Origin: Streptomyces sp. Q6
Lineage (GTDB): Bacteria; Actinomycetota; Actinomycetes; Streptomycetales; Streptomycetaceae
Assembly (NCBI RefSeq): GCF_036967205.1
Contig: NZ_CP146022.1
Span: 6,138,001-6,202,000 of the forward strand
Direction of reading: 5' to 3'
Length of the DNA stretch: 64,000 nucleotides
Both the position numbers and the translations under genes were made by a program. Of this stretch, positions 37,614 to 45,931 are shown one piece after another (the stretch's first letter is position 1; the number at the start of each line of letters is the position of its first letter). Under the pieces are notes generated by a model, which worked only from the letters and a program-made list of their open reading frames with translations, had not been told where the DNA came from and ran no database searches.

Positions 37614-38072
37614 AACAGCGACCGCCAGAAGCCGTCAACGCCTCTCCACTCTGTATCCGTGGCGGGGGTTGTTGTGCGCGAGGACGGGCGCGTGCTGGTG
37701 ATCCGTCGTGCCGACAACGGGCGGTGGGAGCCGCCGGGTGGGGTGTTGGAGCGGGACGAGGCCATCGAGGATGGGGTGTGCCGCGAGGTCTACGAAGAGA
37801 CCGGGATCAAGGTGCGCGTCGATCGGCTCACGGGCGTGTACAAGAACATGACGATCGGGGTCGTCGCCATGGTCTTCCGGTGCCGTCCGGACGGTGGGCA
37901 CGAACAGCTCTCTGACGAATCGACCGCAGTGACCTGGCTTGCCCCGGACGAAGCCATGGCCGCGATGAGCGAGGCCTACAGCGTCCGCATCGCAGATGCT
38001 CTCACCGACGACACGGCTCCCCACATCCGAACCCATGACGGACGCAACCTCACCGACCAGTCAGGCAACTAG
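37608..38072 (+). CDS. Nudix hydrolase, Pif-like
   Basis: The 154-aa product has a complete Nudix box (GGVLERDEAIEDG; REVYEETGI) after WEPPGG. In pSAM2 the Pif protein, which has a Nudix motif, prevents transfer between cells already carrying the element; the same place in this element suggests the same role. ATG 37608 has no ribosome site and lies inside operator O3, so a leaderless mRNA is likely. Confidence 0.78.
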   Translation: MSNSDRQKPSTPLHSVSVAGVVVREDGRVLVIRRADNGRWEPPGGVLERDEAIEDGVCREVYEETGIKVRVDRLTGVYKNMTIGVVAMVFRCRPDGGHEQLSDESTAVTWLAPDEAMAAMSEAYSVRIADALTDDTAPHIRTHDGRNLTDQSGN

Positions 38073-38373
38073 TCCAACTGCCCGGAGCCGGAGAGCTGTT
38101 ACAAGTTTCTCTACCTCATCAAGCACCCGGCTGCGCTCCGCTCCGCCGGGCGGGCTTCCCGGCTCCGCTCGGGGCGCCGCTCCTGCCTTCGGCCCGCTCC
38201 GCCCCGGCTGCGCCGACGCCCGCCCACAGTGGATAGGCCCGGAGGACATGAGTCGAGCACCCGACACGCTCGCGGCCCATGGTCACAGACGATGCCTCCG
38301 GCGGGGGATCGGCCGGCACCGGGTGGGAGGGGGCGCCGTTCTCGGCCGCGGGCACATCGTGGCGAGCGTGGTG

Positions 38374-38526
38374 GGCTCCCATCCCGTCCACCGTCGACCC
38401 AGGCGGAGCCGAGCAGACGCGGCCCATGGCGTCCAGGTCGTTCGTACAGTGGCGCGCTCCACCTGGACGCCATGAACCACGCCCGCTCCACAGACGTGTG
38501 GGTCGACGGCGGACGGGATGGGAGCC
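38374..38526 (+). repeat. nested inverted repeats (28-bp outer, 14-bp inner)
   Basis: Outer arms 38374-38401 and 38499-38526 match in 27 of 28 positions. Inside them CATGGCGTCCAGGT (38425-38438) pairs perfectly with ACCTGGACGCCATG (38461-38474). As single-stranded DNA this folds into a cruciform-like structure with a stem-loop on a stem. Confidence 0.9.
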
Positions 38527-38621
38527 TCTGAGGTGAGGAGTGTGGCTAAGGCGGATGGGCGCGCGTCGCCGCATTGTGTAAAAACTTGGCAATGCCCTAG
38601 TAATGAATTCACCAGGACGCC

Positions 38622-38705
38622 TTCACGCGATGGCCGGGCGGGCTACGCTCCGTGACCGAAGGTCAGCATAGCGACGGAGCGTAGCCCGCCCGGCCATCGC
38701 GTGAA
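38622..38705 (+). repeat. perfect 32-bp inverted repeat with 20-nt loop
   Basis: Arms 38622-38653 and 38674-38705 are exact reverse complements. The motif TACGCTCCGTGA at the inner end of the left arm recurs at 38717-38728, giving three related sites counting the inverted one. An AT-rich segment lies just left of it. Confidence 0.93.
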
Positions 38706-38759
38706 CCAGGCGCTGTTACGCTCCGTGAAAAATTCAGAGTCCGGCTAAGAGTGGCCAGG

Positions 38760-39005
38760 TCAGGCGGCTGCGAGCCTGCGACGGGTCGCGTCACCGAAGT
38801 ATCGCGAGTGCGTTTTGCGGAGGCTGGCCAATGAGATGCCCGTTAGGACGACGATCTCTGTGTCGTCGTGGCCGCGAAGCTCTCGCTCAAGCTGGAAGCG
38901 CGCCCGAAGTGCGTCGCGACCCTCGGAAGAAGCAAACTCTCGCCGCACATCCGTTTCGCCGGTGTGGCGGTTGTACACGAGGAGGAAGTGCTTCAGTGCC
39001 GTCAT
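38760..39005 (-). CDS. 81-aa protein downstream of alarmone synthetase, candidate antitoxin
   Basis: The product ([20 protein letters not shown]...TGISLASLRKTHSRYF...) is small, charged and has an alpha/beta look. Its ATG 39005 overlaps the synthetase stop (ATGA), with AAGGGAAGG as ribosome site, so the two are translationally coupled. No family function is known to me. Gene order and coupling suggest neutralisation or co-function with the synthetase; this is inference. Confidence 0.65.
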   Translation of the reverse strand: MTALKHFLLVYNRHTGETDVRREFASSEGRDALRARFQLERELRGHDDTEIVVLTGISLASLRKTHSRYFGDATRRRLAAA

Positions 39006-39787
39006 GTTGAGAGCCTTCCCTTGATCTCTTCCGTGTACCCCAGGACCTCGTGCAACTTGGCGAGTAGTGGTTGCTGGGCGTTCATCGTAGCGTCTCGATC
39101 GCTCTTGGAGCCCTCTTCCGCGTACGCCATACACTCCAGCTCGTACAGTCTAGCTGAGATGGCTTCCATCGATTCGATGACATCTGCCACAGCCTGTCCG
39201 CCAGACTCCGGTGGTTCGCCGTAACGGATGCCGCGGCCGAAGATGTCGGCGATGCGCTCGAAGACGTTGGCCCAAAGGTCCTGCCCCATCGTGCGCAACT
39301 GCACCTCAACATAACGGCCGTCGAGCGAGACGATCACATGGACGGCTCGATACCCGACCACCGGTTCAATGCGTCGGTCCTTCGTTGAGCAGCTGTGTCC
39401 TTGCCTCTCGAAGCGGTCGATGATCCAGTCTCGAAGTTGATCTTGTTCTTCGAGTGTGACCGCTCCAGACACTCGAATGCCGGCGATGTCCTGGATGCGC
39501 GCCAGATTTGTACTCGCGCCCTTCTCCTTGGCGCGCTGCAACTTCTGGACGAGAGTGTCCGTCGTCTTGAGCCGGTGCGTGACGCCTAGAGGCCACTCAA
39601 GGGTGTCGCAGAGTTCGTCCACTACGCCACGAGCAGCAGACAGCAGCTCGTCGTAGTCGACGAGCCAGTCCTCTAGGAGCGTGAGCGCCTCCTCTGAGGC
39701 CTGGCCTGGCACCTCAAGCCGCTTCCCCAGCTTCTGCACCGCCGACTTCGACATTTGCATCGCATCAAGATAGTTGGGAGCAATCAT
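39002..39787 (-). CDS. RelA/SpoT-domain small alarmone synthetase (toxSAS candidate)
   Basis: The 261-aa product has the full synthetase core and no hydrolase, TGS or ACT domain. Visible motifs are [13 protein letters not shown] (71-83), DIAGIRV (100-106), GYRAVHV (145-151) and VEVQLRT with W172. It could make (p)ppGpp or ppApp, or pyrophosphorylate tRNA as some toxSAS do. Base composition is lower in GC than the neighbours. ATG 39787 has no ribosome site; ATG 39760 is an alternative. Confidence 0.85.
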   Translation of the reverse strand: MIAPNYLDAMQMSKSAVQKLGKRLEVPGQASEEALTLLEDWLVDYDELLSAARGVVDELCDTLEWPLGVTHRLKTTDTLVQKLQRAKEKGASTNLARIQDIAGIRVSGAVTLEEQDQLRDWIIDRFERQGHSCSTKDRRIEPVVGYRAVHVIVSLDGRYVEVQLRTMGQDLWANVFERIADIFGRGIRYGEPPESGGQAVADVIESMEAISARLYELECMAYAEEGSKSDRDATMNAQQPLLAKLHEVLGYTEEIKGRLST

Positions 39788-39856
39788 TTTGGTGGCACAG
39801 AAACAGAGACAGCCTTGGGACGGGGTTTCTGTGAGTCGATGCAGCGGCAGCTAGCT

Positions 39857-39875
39857 GGGCCGTCCCTGGGCCGTC
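39857..39875 (+). repeat. candidate integrase arm site, right
   Basis: GGGCCGTCCCTGGGCCGTC is the partner of 30332-30350, with one mismatch, 69 bp inside the attR core. Confidence 0.5.
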
Positions 39876-39944
39876 CAAGGCCGCTCAACAGCGACCAACG
39901 GCGACCGCCAGTGACAGGGGTCCTGCGCGACGACCCCAGGTCAC

Positions 39945-39993
39945 GCCCGTTCGTCTGCGACACTGGTACAGCCATGCCTAAGCCCGGAGAACT
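39945..39993 (+). repeat. attR, 49-bp direct repeat
   Basis: Identical to attL. It contains the rlmN start codon (39974) and its first codons, so the target gene is restored on integration. Confidence 0.93.
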
Positions 39994-41080
39994 TACTTTC
40001 GTTGCCCCCCGCGGAGCCAAGAAGCCGCCGCGGCACCTTGCTGATCTTTCGCCTGCTGAGCGGAAGGAAGCCGTTGCCGCGATCGGTGAGAAGCCGTTTC
40101 GCGCCAAGCAGCTGTCGCAGCACTACTTCGCGCGGTACGCGCACGACCCCGCGGAGTGGACCGACATTCCCGCCGGGTCGCGCGAGAAGCTGCGGGAGGC
40201 GCTGCTTCCCGAGCTGATGACCGTCGTGCGGCATCTGTCGACCGACCAGGACACCACCCGGAAGACCCTGTGGCGTCTGTTCGACGGGACGCTCGTCGAG
40301 TCGGTGCTCATGCGGTACCCGGACCGGGTGACGATGTGCATCTCGTCGCAGGCCGGGTGCGGGATGAACTGTCCGTTCTGTGCCACCGGGCAGGCCGGTC
40401 TCGACCGGAACCTGTCGACCGGTGAGATCGTGCACCAGATCGTGGACGGGATGCGCGCCCTGCGGGACGGCGAGATCCCCGGCGGGCCCGCGCGGCTCAG
40501 CAACATCGTGTTCATGGGGATGGGCGAGCCGCTCGCCAACTACAAGCGGGTCGTGCAGTCCATCCGCGCGCTCACCGACCCCGAGCCGGACGGGCTCGGG
40601 CTCAGCCAGCGCGGTATCACCGTGTCGACGGTCGGGCTGGTGCCCGCCATCAACCGGTTCGCCGACGAGGGCTTCAAGTGCCGCCTCGCCATCTCGCTGC
40701 ACGCCCCCGACGACGAGCTGCGCGACACCCTCGTACCGGTCAACACGCGGTGGAAGGTGCGGGAGGTGCTCGACGCCGGGTGGGAGTACGCCGCCAAGTC
40801 CGGGCGCCGGCTGTCCATCGAGTACGCGCTCATCCGCGACATCAACGACCAGGCCTGGCGCGGTGACCGGCTCGGGCGGTTGCTCCGCGGCAAGCCCGTG
40901 CACGTGAACCTGATCCCGTTGAACCCGACCCCCGGGTCGAAGTGGACCGCCTCGCGGCCCGAGGACGAGAAGGCGTTCGTCGAGGCCATCGCCGCGCACG
41001 GCGTGCCGGTGACCGTCCGGGACACCCGTGGGCAGGAGATCGACGGGGCCTGTGGACAGCTCGCCGCCACCGAGCGGTAG
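39974..41080 (+). CDS. rlmN: dual-specificity rRNA/tRNA adenine C2-methyltransferase RlmN
   Basis: RlmN is a radical SAM enzyme that makes m2A2503 in 23S rRNA and m2A37 in tRNA. The 368-aa protein has the CxxxCxxC cluster in [12 protein letters not shown] near residue 130, then [10 protein letters not shown] and a catalytic Cys region near the end (DIDGACGQL-like, here EIDGACGQL). ATG 39974 lies inside attR. The frame is open upstream to GTG 39911, and the equivalent residues PFVCDTGTA also occur at attL, so a longer start is possible. Its current upstream sequence is element-derived. Confidence 0.95.
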   Translation: MPKPGELTFVAPRGAKKPPRHLADLSPAERKEAVAAIGEKPFRAKQLSQHYFARYAHDPAEWTDIPAGSREKLREALLPELMTVVRHLSTDQDTTRKTLWRLFDGTLVESVLMRYPDRVTMCISSQAGCGMNCPFCATGQAGLDRNLSTGEIVHQIVDGMRALRDGEIPGGPARLSNIVFMGMGEPLANYKRVVQSIRALTDPEPDGLGLSQRGITVSTVGLVPAINRFADEGFKCRLAISLHAPDDELRDTLVPVNTRWKVREVLDAGWEYAAKSGRRLSIEYALIRDINDQAWRGDRLGRLLRGKPVHVNLIPLNPTPGSKWTASRPEDEKAFVEAIAAHGVPVTVRDTRGQEIDGACGQLAATER

Positions 41081-41111
41081 CCTGGCCATCGTCATCACAT
41101 CTGCATATTCC

Positions 41112-41196
41112 GACAGGGGAGCGCCACAGCGCTGAGAGTGCGGTAGCGACCGCAGACCCTCTGAACCTTGCCCAGGTCATTCTGGGTAGGAAGTTC
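41112..41196 (+). promoter_or_regulatory. TPP riboswitch (THI element)
   Basis: The aptamer landmarks are GGGGAGC (41117-41123), CTGAGAG (41132-41138), ACCCT and CTGAACCT (41156-41168) and GGGTAGGAAG near 41184. It precedes a thiamine-type ABC transporter operon and turns it off when thiamine pyrophosphate is plentiful. Confidence 0.93.
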
Positions 41197-41217
41197 GGAC
41201 ACCACTCAAGCTGTTGC

Positions 41218-41255
41218 GCCCTGCCCGAAGACCGTTCGCGGACTTCGGGCAGGGC
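41218..41255 (+). terminator. riboswitch expression-platform terminator
   Basis: GCCCTGCCCGAAG (41218-41230) pairs perfectly with CTTCGGGCAGGGC (41243-41255) over a 12-nt loop. It lies between the TPP aptamer and the ribosome site, so it probably ends transcription when TPP is bound. Confidence 0.85.
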
Positions 41256-41291
41256 CGCGTCTCTTCCTGGTCATGCCCAGGAGGAATTCAA

Positions 41292-42383
41292 GTGAGCAAG
41301 AACGTGAGCCGTAAGGCGTACGTCGCCGTGGCCGCTGGTCTCGGACTCGTCGCACTGTCCGCGTGCGGGTCGTCCGACGACTCGGGGAACGCGGCCGCGG
41401 ACTCCCGGACCGTCACCCTCGTCAGCCATGACTCGTGGGCGGTCTCGAAGAACGTCCTGAAGGACTTCGAGAAGCGGTCCGGGTACCAGGTCAAGGTGCT
41501 CAAGGACGGCGACGCCGGCGAGGCCGTCAACAAGGCCGTGCTGTCCAAGGGCAACCCGCAGGGCGACGTCTTCTTCGGCGTCGACAACACCCTGCTCTCG
41601 CGGGCGCTCGACAACGGGATCTTCACCTCGTACAAGGCCAAGGGCCTCGACCGGGTGAAGAGCGAGTACCAGCTCGATGCCGCGAAGAACCGGGTCACGC
41701 CCATCGACACCGGTTCCCTCTGCGTCAACTACGACAAGAAGTACTTCGCCGAGCACGACCTGACGCCGCCCGCCTCCTTCGCCGATCTGGCCGAGCCGGC
41801 GTACAAGAACCTGCTCGTCACCGAGAACGCGTCCACGTCCTCGCCCGGCCTCGGCTTCCTGCTCGGCAGCGTCGCGAAGTACGGCGACGACGGGTGGCAG
41901 GGCTACTGGAAGAAGCTCAAGGCCAACGGCGTGAAGGTCGTCGACGGCTGGGACCAGGCCTACAACGAGGAGTTCAGCGGCAGCGCCGGCGGCAAGAAGG
42001 CGGGTGGCGAGCGGCCGCTCGTCGTCTCGTACGCCTCCTCGCCGCCCGCCGAGGCCATCTACTCCGACCCGCAGCCCAAGACGTCGCCCGTCGGCGTCGC
42101 GACCGGCACGTGCTTCCGGCAGATCGAGTTCGCGGGCCTGCTCGACGGGGCGAAGAACACCGAGGGCGGCCAGGCACTCCTCGACTTCCTGATCTCCAAG
42201 GAGTTCCAGGAGGACATGCCGCTCAACATGTTCGTCGACCCGGTGACGCAGAACGCCACCGCGCCCGCCGACTACACCAAGTACGCCGTCAAGGTCGACG
42301 ACCCCGAGACCATGAGCCCGCGCACGATCGCGGACCACCGTGACGACTGGGTGAAGTCGTGGACCTCGCTCGTTCTCAAGTAG
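41292..42383 (+). CDS. thiB: thiamine ABC transporter substrate-binding lipoprotein
   Basis: The 363-aa precursor has a lipobox LSAC with Cys25. The mature part matches ThiB-type binding proteins (SHDSWAVSKNVLKDFEKRSGY; KGNPQGDVFFGVDNTLLSRAL). The TPP riboswitch in front supports thiamine or TPP as ligand. GTG 41292 follows GGAGGAATTCA. Confidence 0.93.
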   Translation: MSKNVSRKAYVAVAAGLGLVALSACGSSDDSGNAAADSRTVTLVSHDSWAVSKNVLKDFEKRSGYQVKVLKDGDAGEAVNKAVLSKGNPQGDVFFGVDNTLLSRALDNGIFTSYKAKGLDRVKSEYQLDAAKNRVTPIDTGSLCVNYDKKYFAEHDLTPPASFADLAEPAYKNLLVTENASTSSPGLGFLLGSVAKYGDDGWQGYWKKLKANGVKVVDGWDQAYNEEFSGSAGGKKAGGERPLVVSYASSPPAEAIYSDPQPKTSPVGVATGTCFRQIEFAGLLDGAKNTEGGQALLDFLISKEFQEDMPLNMFVDPVTQNATAPADYTKYAVKVDDPETMSPRTIADHRDDWVKSWTSLVLK

Positions 42384-44038
42384 TCACCAAGGCGCGTACG
42401 GGGAGCGCGGCCCGGCTCGGCCTGATGGTCCTGCCCGTCGCGTTCTTCGGTGTCTTCTTCGCGTACCCCGTCGCCGCGATCGTCGAGCGCGGGCTGCACG
42501 TCGACGGCGCCTGGGAGTTCGGGCGGATCCTGGACGTCCTCGGGCAGTCGGACATCCGGCACGTGCTGTGGTTCACGGTGTGGCAGGCGCTCGCGTCGAC
42601 CGCGCTCACGCTGCTGATCGCGCTGCCGGGGGCGTACGTCTTCGCCCGGTTCGACTTTCCGGGCAAGCAGGTGCTGCGGGCCGTCGTGACCGTGCCGTTC
42701 GTGCTGCCGACCGTCGTGGTCGGCACGGCGTTCCTGGCCATGCTCGGGAACGGCGGCCTGCTCGACGAACTGTGGGGCGTGCGCCTGGACACCACGGTCT
42801 GGGCGATCCTGCTCGCGCACGTCTTCTTCAACTACGCGGTCGTCGTACGGACCGTGGGCGGGCTGTGGTCGCAGCTCGACCCCCGGCAGGAGGAGGCCGC
42901 GCGGATGCTCGGCGCTTCCCGCTTCGCCGCCTGGCGGACGGTGACGCTGCCCGCGCTCGGCCCGGCCGTCGCCGCCGCCGCGCTCATGGTGTTCCTCTTC
43001 ACGTTCACGTCGTTCGGCGTCGTGCAGATCCTCGGCGGGCCCGGCTTCTCGACCCTGGAGGTCGAGATCTACCGGCAGACCGCGCAGATCTTCGATCTGT
43101 CGACCGCCGCTGTGCTGACCATCGTGCAGTTCCTCGCCGTGGGCCTGATCCTCGCCGTGCACGCCTGGACCGTGCGGCGCAGGGAGAGCGCGCTGCGGCT
43201 GGTCGACGCCGCGCACACCGCCCGACGCCCGCGCGGAGCCGGTCAATGGGCCCTGCTCGGCGGGGTGCTGGCGAGCGTCGCGCTGCTGATCGTGCTGCCC
43301 CTCGGCGTGCTCGTGGAGCGCTCGCTCGACGCCCCGGGCGGGTACGGGTTCGCCTACTACCGGGCGCTGACCTCGGCCGACGGCGGCACCTTCCTCGTAC
43401 CGCCGATCGACGCGGTCGGGAACTCCCTGGAGTACGCGCTCGCCGCCACCGCCCTCGCGCTGCTGATCGGCGGCCTCGCCGCCGCCGCCCTCACCCGGCG
43501 GGCGGGGCGGCTCGTGCGCGGTTTCGACGCGCTGCTGATGCTGCCGCTCGGGGTGTCCGCGGTGACCGTCGGGTTCGGGTTCCTGATCACCCTCGACGAG
43601 CCGCCGCTCGATCTGCGGGCCTCGTGGATCCTGGTGCCGCTCGCGCAGGCGCTGGTGGGCGTGTCCTTCGTCGTACGGACCATGCTGCCCGTCCTGCGCG
43701 CCGTCGACGGACGCCTGCGCGAGGCCGCCGCCGTGCTCGGGGCGTCTCCGCCGCGGGCCTGGCGGGAGGTCGATCTGCCGCTGGTGCGCCGGGCACTGCT
43801 GGTCGCGGCCGGGTTCGCCTTCGCCGTGTCGCTCGGCGAGTTCGGGGCGACCGTGTTCATCGCGCGGCCCGACAACCCGACCCTTCCGGTCGCCGTGGCG
43901 CGGCTGCTCGGACGGGCCGGTGACCTCAACTACGGGCAGGCGATGGCCCTCTCGACCGTCCTCATGGTCGTGTGCGCGGCGTCGCTGCTGGTACTGGAAC
44001 GGATTCGGCCCGCGCGGGCCACGACCGGGGAGTTCTGA
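42359..44038 (+). CDS. thiP: thiamine ABC transporter permease (fused two-domain)
   Basis: The 559-aa membrane protein contains two permease modules, each with the EAA-type loop (EEAARMLGASRFAAWRTVTLP; REAAAVLGASPPRAWREVDLP). This fused form is typical of ThiP. GTG 42359 overlaps the thiB end by 25 bp; no other early start is available. Its stop overlaps the ATPase start. Confidence 0.92.
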   Translation: MDLARSQVVTKARTGSAARLGLMVLPVAFFGVFFAYPVAAIVERGLHVDGAWEFGRILDVLGQSDIRHVLWFTVWQALASTALTLLIALPGAYVFARFDFPGKQVLRAVVTVPFVLPTVVVGTAFLAMLGNGGLLDELWGVRLDTTVWAILLAHVFFNYAVVVRTVGGLWSQLDPRQEEAARMLGASRFAAWRTVTLPALGPAVAAAALMVFLFTFTSFGVVQILGGPGFSTLEVEIYRQTAQIFDLSTAAVLTIVQFLAVGLILAVHAWTVRRRESALRLVDAAHTARRPRGAGQWALLGGVLASVALLIVLPLGVLVERSLDAPGGYGFAYYRALTSADGGTFLVPPIDAVGNSLEYALAATALALLIGGLAAAALTRRAGRLVRGFDALLMLPLGVSAVTVGFGFLITLDEPPLDLRASWILVPLAQALVGVSFVVRTMLPVLRAVDGRLREAAAVLGASPPRAWREVDLPLVRRALLVAAGFAFAVSLGEFGATVFIARPDNPTLPVAVARLLGRAGDLNYGQAMALSTVLMVVCAASLLVLERIRPARATTGEF

Positions 44039-45429
44039 TGGCGACGCCCATGCTCGCACTCGACGACGCGACCGTACGGTTCGGTGGCCGCGCCGTGCTC
44101 GACGCCGTGGACCTGGAGGTCGCCGAGCACGAGATCGTGTGCGTCCTCGGCCCCAGCGGCAGCGGCAAGTCCACCCTGCTGCGGGCCGTCGCCGGACTCC
44201 AGGGGCTGGACGGCGGGCGGGTGGTCCTCGACGGCCGCGACCAGGCGCGGGTGCCCGCGCACAAGCGGGGCGTGGGCCTGATGTTCCAGGACCATCAGCT
44301 GTTCCCGCAGCGGGACGTGGGCGGGAACGTCGCGTTCGGGCTGCGCATGCACGGCGCCTCACGGGCCGAACAGGCGGTGCGCGTAGGGGAGTTGCTCAGC
44401 CTCGTCGGGCTTCCCGGCGCCGAGCGGCGGGCTGTCGCCGCGCTCTCCGGCGGGGAGCAGCAGCGCGTCGCGCTCGCCCGCGCGCTCGCGCCGCGGCCCC
44501 GGCTGCTGATGCTGGACGAGCCGCTCGGGCAGCTCGACCGGTCGCTGCGTGAGCGTCTCGTCGTGGAACTGCGGGAGCTCTTCGGCGAGTTGGGCACGAC
44601 CGTCCTCGCCGTCACGCACGATCAGGGCGAGGCTTTCGCGCTCGCCGACCGGGTCGTCGTCATGCGTGACGGCCGCATCGCCCAGTCCGGCACCCCTCTT
44701 GAGGTCTGGCAGCACCCTGCGGACGCGTTCGTGGCCCGGTTCCTCGGGTTCGACAACGTCGTGGAGGCGACGGTCACCGGGGCTGTCGCCTCCACGCCCT
44801 GGGGCAAGGTGCCGGTGCCGGCCGGGTCGCCGCAGGGGCCGGGCGAGATCCTCGTACGGCCCGCGGGCGTACGGCTCGTCGATGCCGCCGACGCCCAGGT
44901 GACCTGCACGGTCGCCGCCCGCACGTTCCGCGGGACGCACGTGGCGCTCCAGTTGCAGCCGCGTGACGCGCCCCGCCTCGAAGCGGCGTGCGCGCTGCGG
45001 GACGCGCCGGAGCCGGGCGCCGAGGTCGGCGTCGCCTTCGACGCGGCGGAGATCGTGGTCCTGGAAAGGGCGGGCCGCACCGTACGGTGCGGCCCGCCCT
45101 CACGGGTGATCCGGCCGACTAGCCCTTGGCCGTCCCGCCGCGCTTGCGGAGCGCGAACACCACGCCGCCGCCCGCGACGACGAGCGCCGCCGCGATGCCG
45201 GCGAAGAGACCGGTGTTGGAGTTCGCACCCGTCTCGGCGAGGTCCGAACCACCGGCCGGGGAGGCCGAGTTGGAGGGCGCCGGGGCCGGGGCGGCCGCGG
45301 ACGTGGACGCGGAGGCCGACGGGGTCGGCTTCGCGGACGGGGCCGAGGTGCTCGGCGCCGGGGACGACGGCGACGGGGTCGCGGTCGTCGTGGCGCAGCC
45401 CTTGTCGGGCGTCGTCAGGTTCGGCTTGA
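44038..45429 (+). CDS. thiQ: thiamine ABC transporter ATP-binding protein, with readthrough tail
   Basis: The ATPase core has Walker [10 protein letters not shown] near residue 40, the signature [16 protein letters not shown], Walker B LLMLDEP and H-loop AVTHDQ. A C-terminal TOBE-like regulatory part ends near residue 345. The frame then continues for about 115 Arg/Pro-rich codons through the terminator palindrome and 311 bp antisense to the next gene. That tail is probably not original; the native stop may have been lost or a frameshift may lie upstream of 45067. Confidence 0.8.
   Translation: MATPMLALDDATVRFGGRAVLDAVDLEVAEHEIVCVLGPSGSGKSTLLRAVAGLQGLDGGRVVLDGRDQARVPAHKRGVGLMFQDHQLFPQRDVGGNVAFGLRMHGASRAEQAVRVGELLSLVGLPGAERRAVAALSGGEQQRVALARALAPRPRLLMLDEPLGQLDRSLRERLVVELRELFGELGTTVLAVTHDQGEAFALADRVVVMRDGRIAQSGTPLEVWQHPADAFVARFLGFDNVVEATVTGAVASTPWGKVPVPAGSPQGPGEILVRPAGVRLVDAADAQVTCTVAARTFRGTHVALQLQPRDAPRLEAACALRDAPEPGAEVGVAFDAAEIVVLERAGRTVRCGPPSRVIRPTSPWPSRRACGARTPRRRPRRRAPPRCRRRDRCWSSHPSRRGPNHRPGRPSWRAPGPGRPRTWTRRPTGSASRTGPRCSAPGTTATGSRSSWRSPCRASSGSA
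45067..45100 (+). terminator. 34-bp perfect palindrome, bidirectional terminator
   Basis: The palindrome is perfect and centred on ACCGTACGGT, with GC-rich arms starting AGGGCGGGCCGC. It lies between convergent genes, the usual place for a shared terminator, although the ATPase reading frame runs through it. Confidence 0.85.
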
Positions 45430-45790
45430 TGTCGTCGTCGACCTGGCCGCCGTTGGCCTTCACGTGCACGCGGTACGTGGCCTTCGGCTGCCAGTTCTCC
45501 TGGAACGTGACAGTGACGCCCTCGCGGGTGCCCTCCACGTCCTTCGTGCCGACGAGCTTCTCCGAGCCGCCGGACTGGAGGTAGACCTCGACGGTCGCCT
45601 TGGCGCCCGAGGGGTCCTTGTCGGTGACGGTGATGACGCCCTGCTCACCGGTGCAGGTGGCGGCGGCGGTGAACTCGCTGATGTTGCACGCCGACGCGGA
45701 ACCGGCGACACCCAGGGTGAGCGCCGTCGCGGCGGCCGCCACACCGGCGAAACGGGTGGCGCGTGCGGATATACGGGGGGTTACGGACAC
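45119..45790 (-). CDS. LAETG-motif sortase-dependent surface protein
   Basis: The 223-aa precursor has a signal peptide (about 33 residues, ending ASA before CNISEF), an extracellular domain, a Pro/Ser/Ala/Thr-rich wall-spanning region, the sorting motif LAETG, a transmembrane helix and RKRGG tail. LAETG is the class E sortase motif of Streptomyces. GTG 45790 follows GAAGGACAACC. The function of the exposed domain is unknown. Confidence 0.92.
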   Translation of the reverse strand: MSVTPRISARATRFAGVAAAATALTLGVAGSASACNISEFTAAATCTGEQGVITVTDKDPSGAKATVEVYLQSGGSEKLVGTKDVEGTREGVTVTFQENWQPKATYRVHVKANGGQVDDDIKPNLTTPDKGCATTTATPSPSSPAPSTSAPSAKPTPSASASTSAAAPAPAPSNSASPAGGSDLAETGANSNTGLFAGIAAALVVAGGGVVFALRKRGGTAKG

Positions 45791-45931
45791 GGTTGTCCTT
45801 CACGGGATCAAGTGCAGATGATGGGGGGTGCGGTGAGGGAGCACACGGGCTCCTGCCTCAGCACCCTCACGGTCCCCTCACGTTTACAAGCGCCCGTGAC
45901 GCAGCGTCAATACGCGGACGGGGCAAAGGGT

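Larger units (their letters stand above)
38073..38759 (+). other. 687-bp non-coding region, candidate replication/transfer origin
   Basis: No convincing gene was found; the open frames here overlap in all directions. The first part (38110-38225) is rich in CTCCGC-type GC repeats. The middle and end carry the long inverted repeats listed separately, and 38568-38612 is AT-rich. For an element with a rolling-circle initiator this is the best candidate for a single-strand origin, double-strand origin or clt transfer site. Confidence 0.6.
30210..39993 (+). mobile_element. integrated pSAM2-type AICE at the 5' end of rlmN
   Basis: The 9.8-kb element is bounded by identical 49-bp repeats (30210-30258 and 39945-39993). 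Its backbone is that of actinomycete integrative and conjugative elements: tyrosine integrase, excisionase, HUH replication initiator RepSA, spread proteins, FtsK-like Tra, a SCO3933-type regulator, KorSA-like repressor and a Nudix protein. Cargo is a small alarmone synthetase pair. Integration regenerates a complete rlmN gene at the right end. All backbone genes appear intact, so excision and transfer are plausible. Confidence 0.93.

Noticed and set aside
38229-38536. Small ORFs in the AICE non-coding region
   Set aside because: They overlap on both strands, lack ribosome sites and follow the inverted repeats rather than any protein pattern.
42272-44362. 696-codon minus-strand frame over thiP
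   Set aside because: It is low-complexity shadow coding opposite a well-conserved permease.
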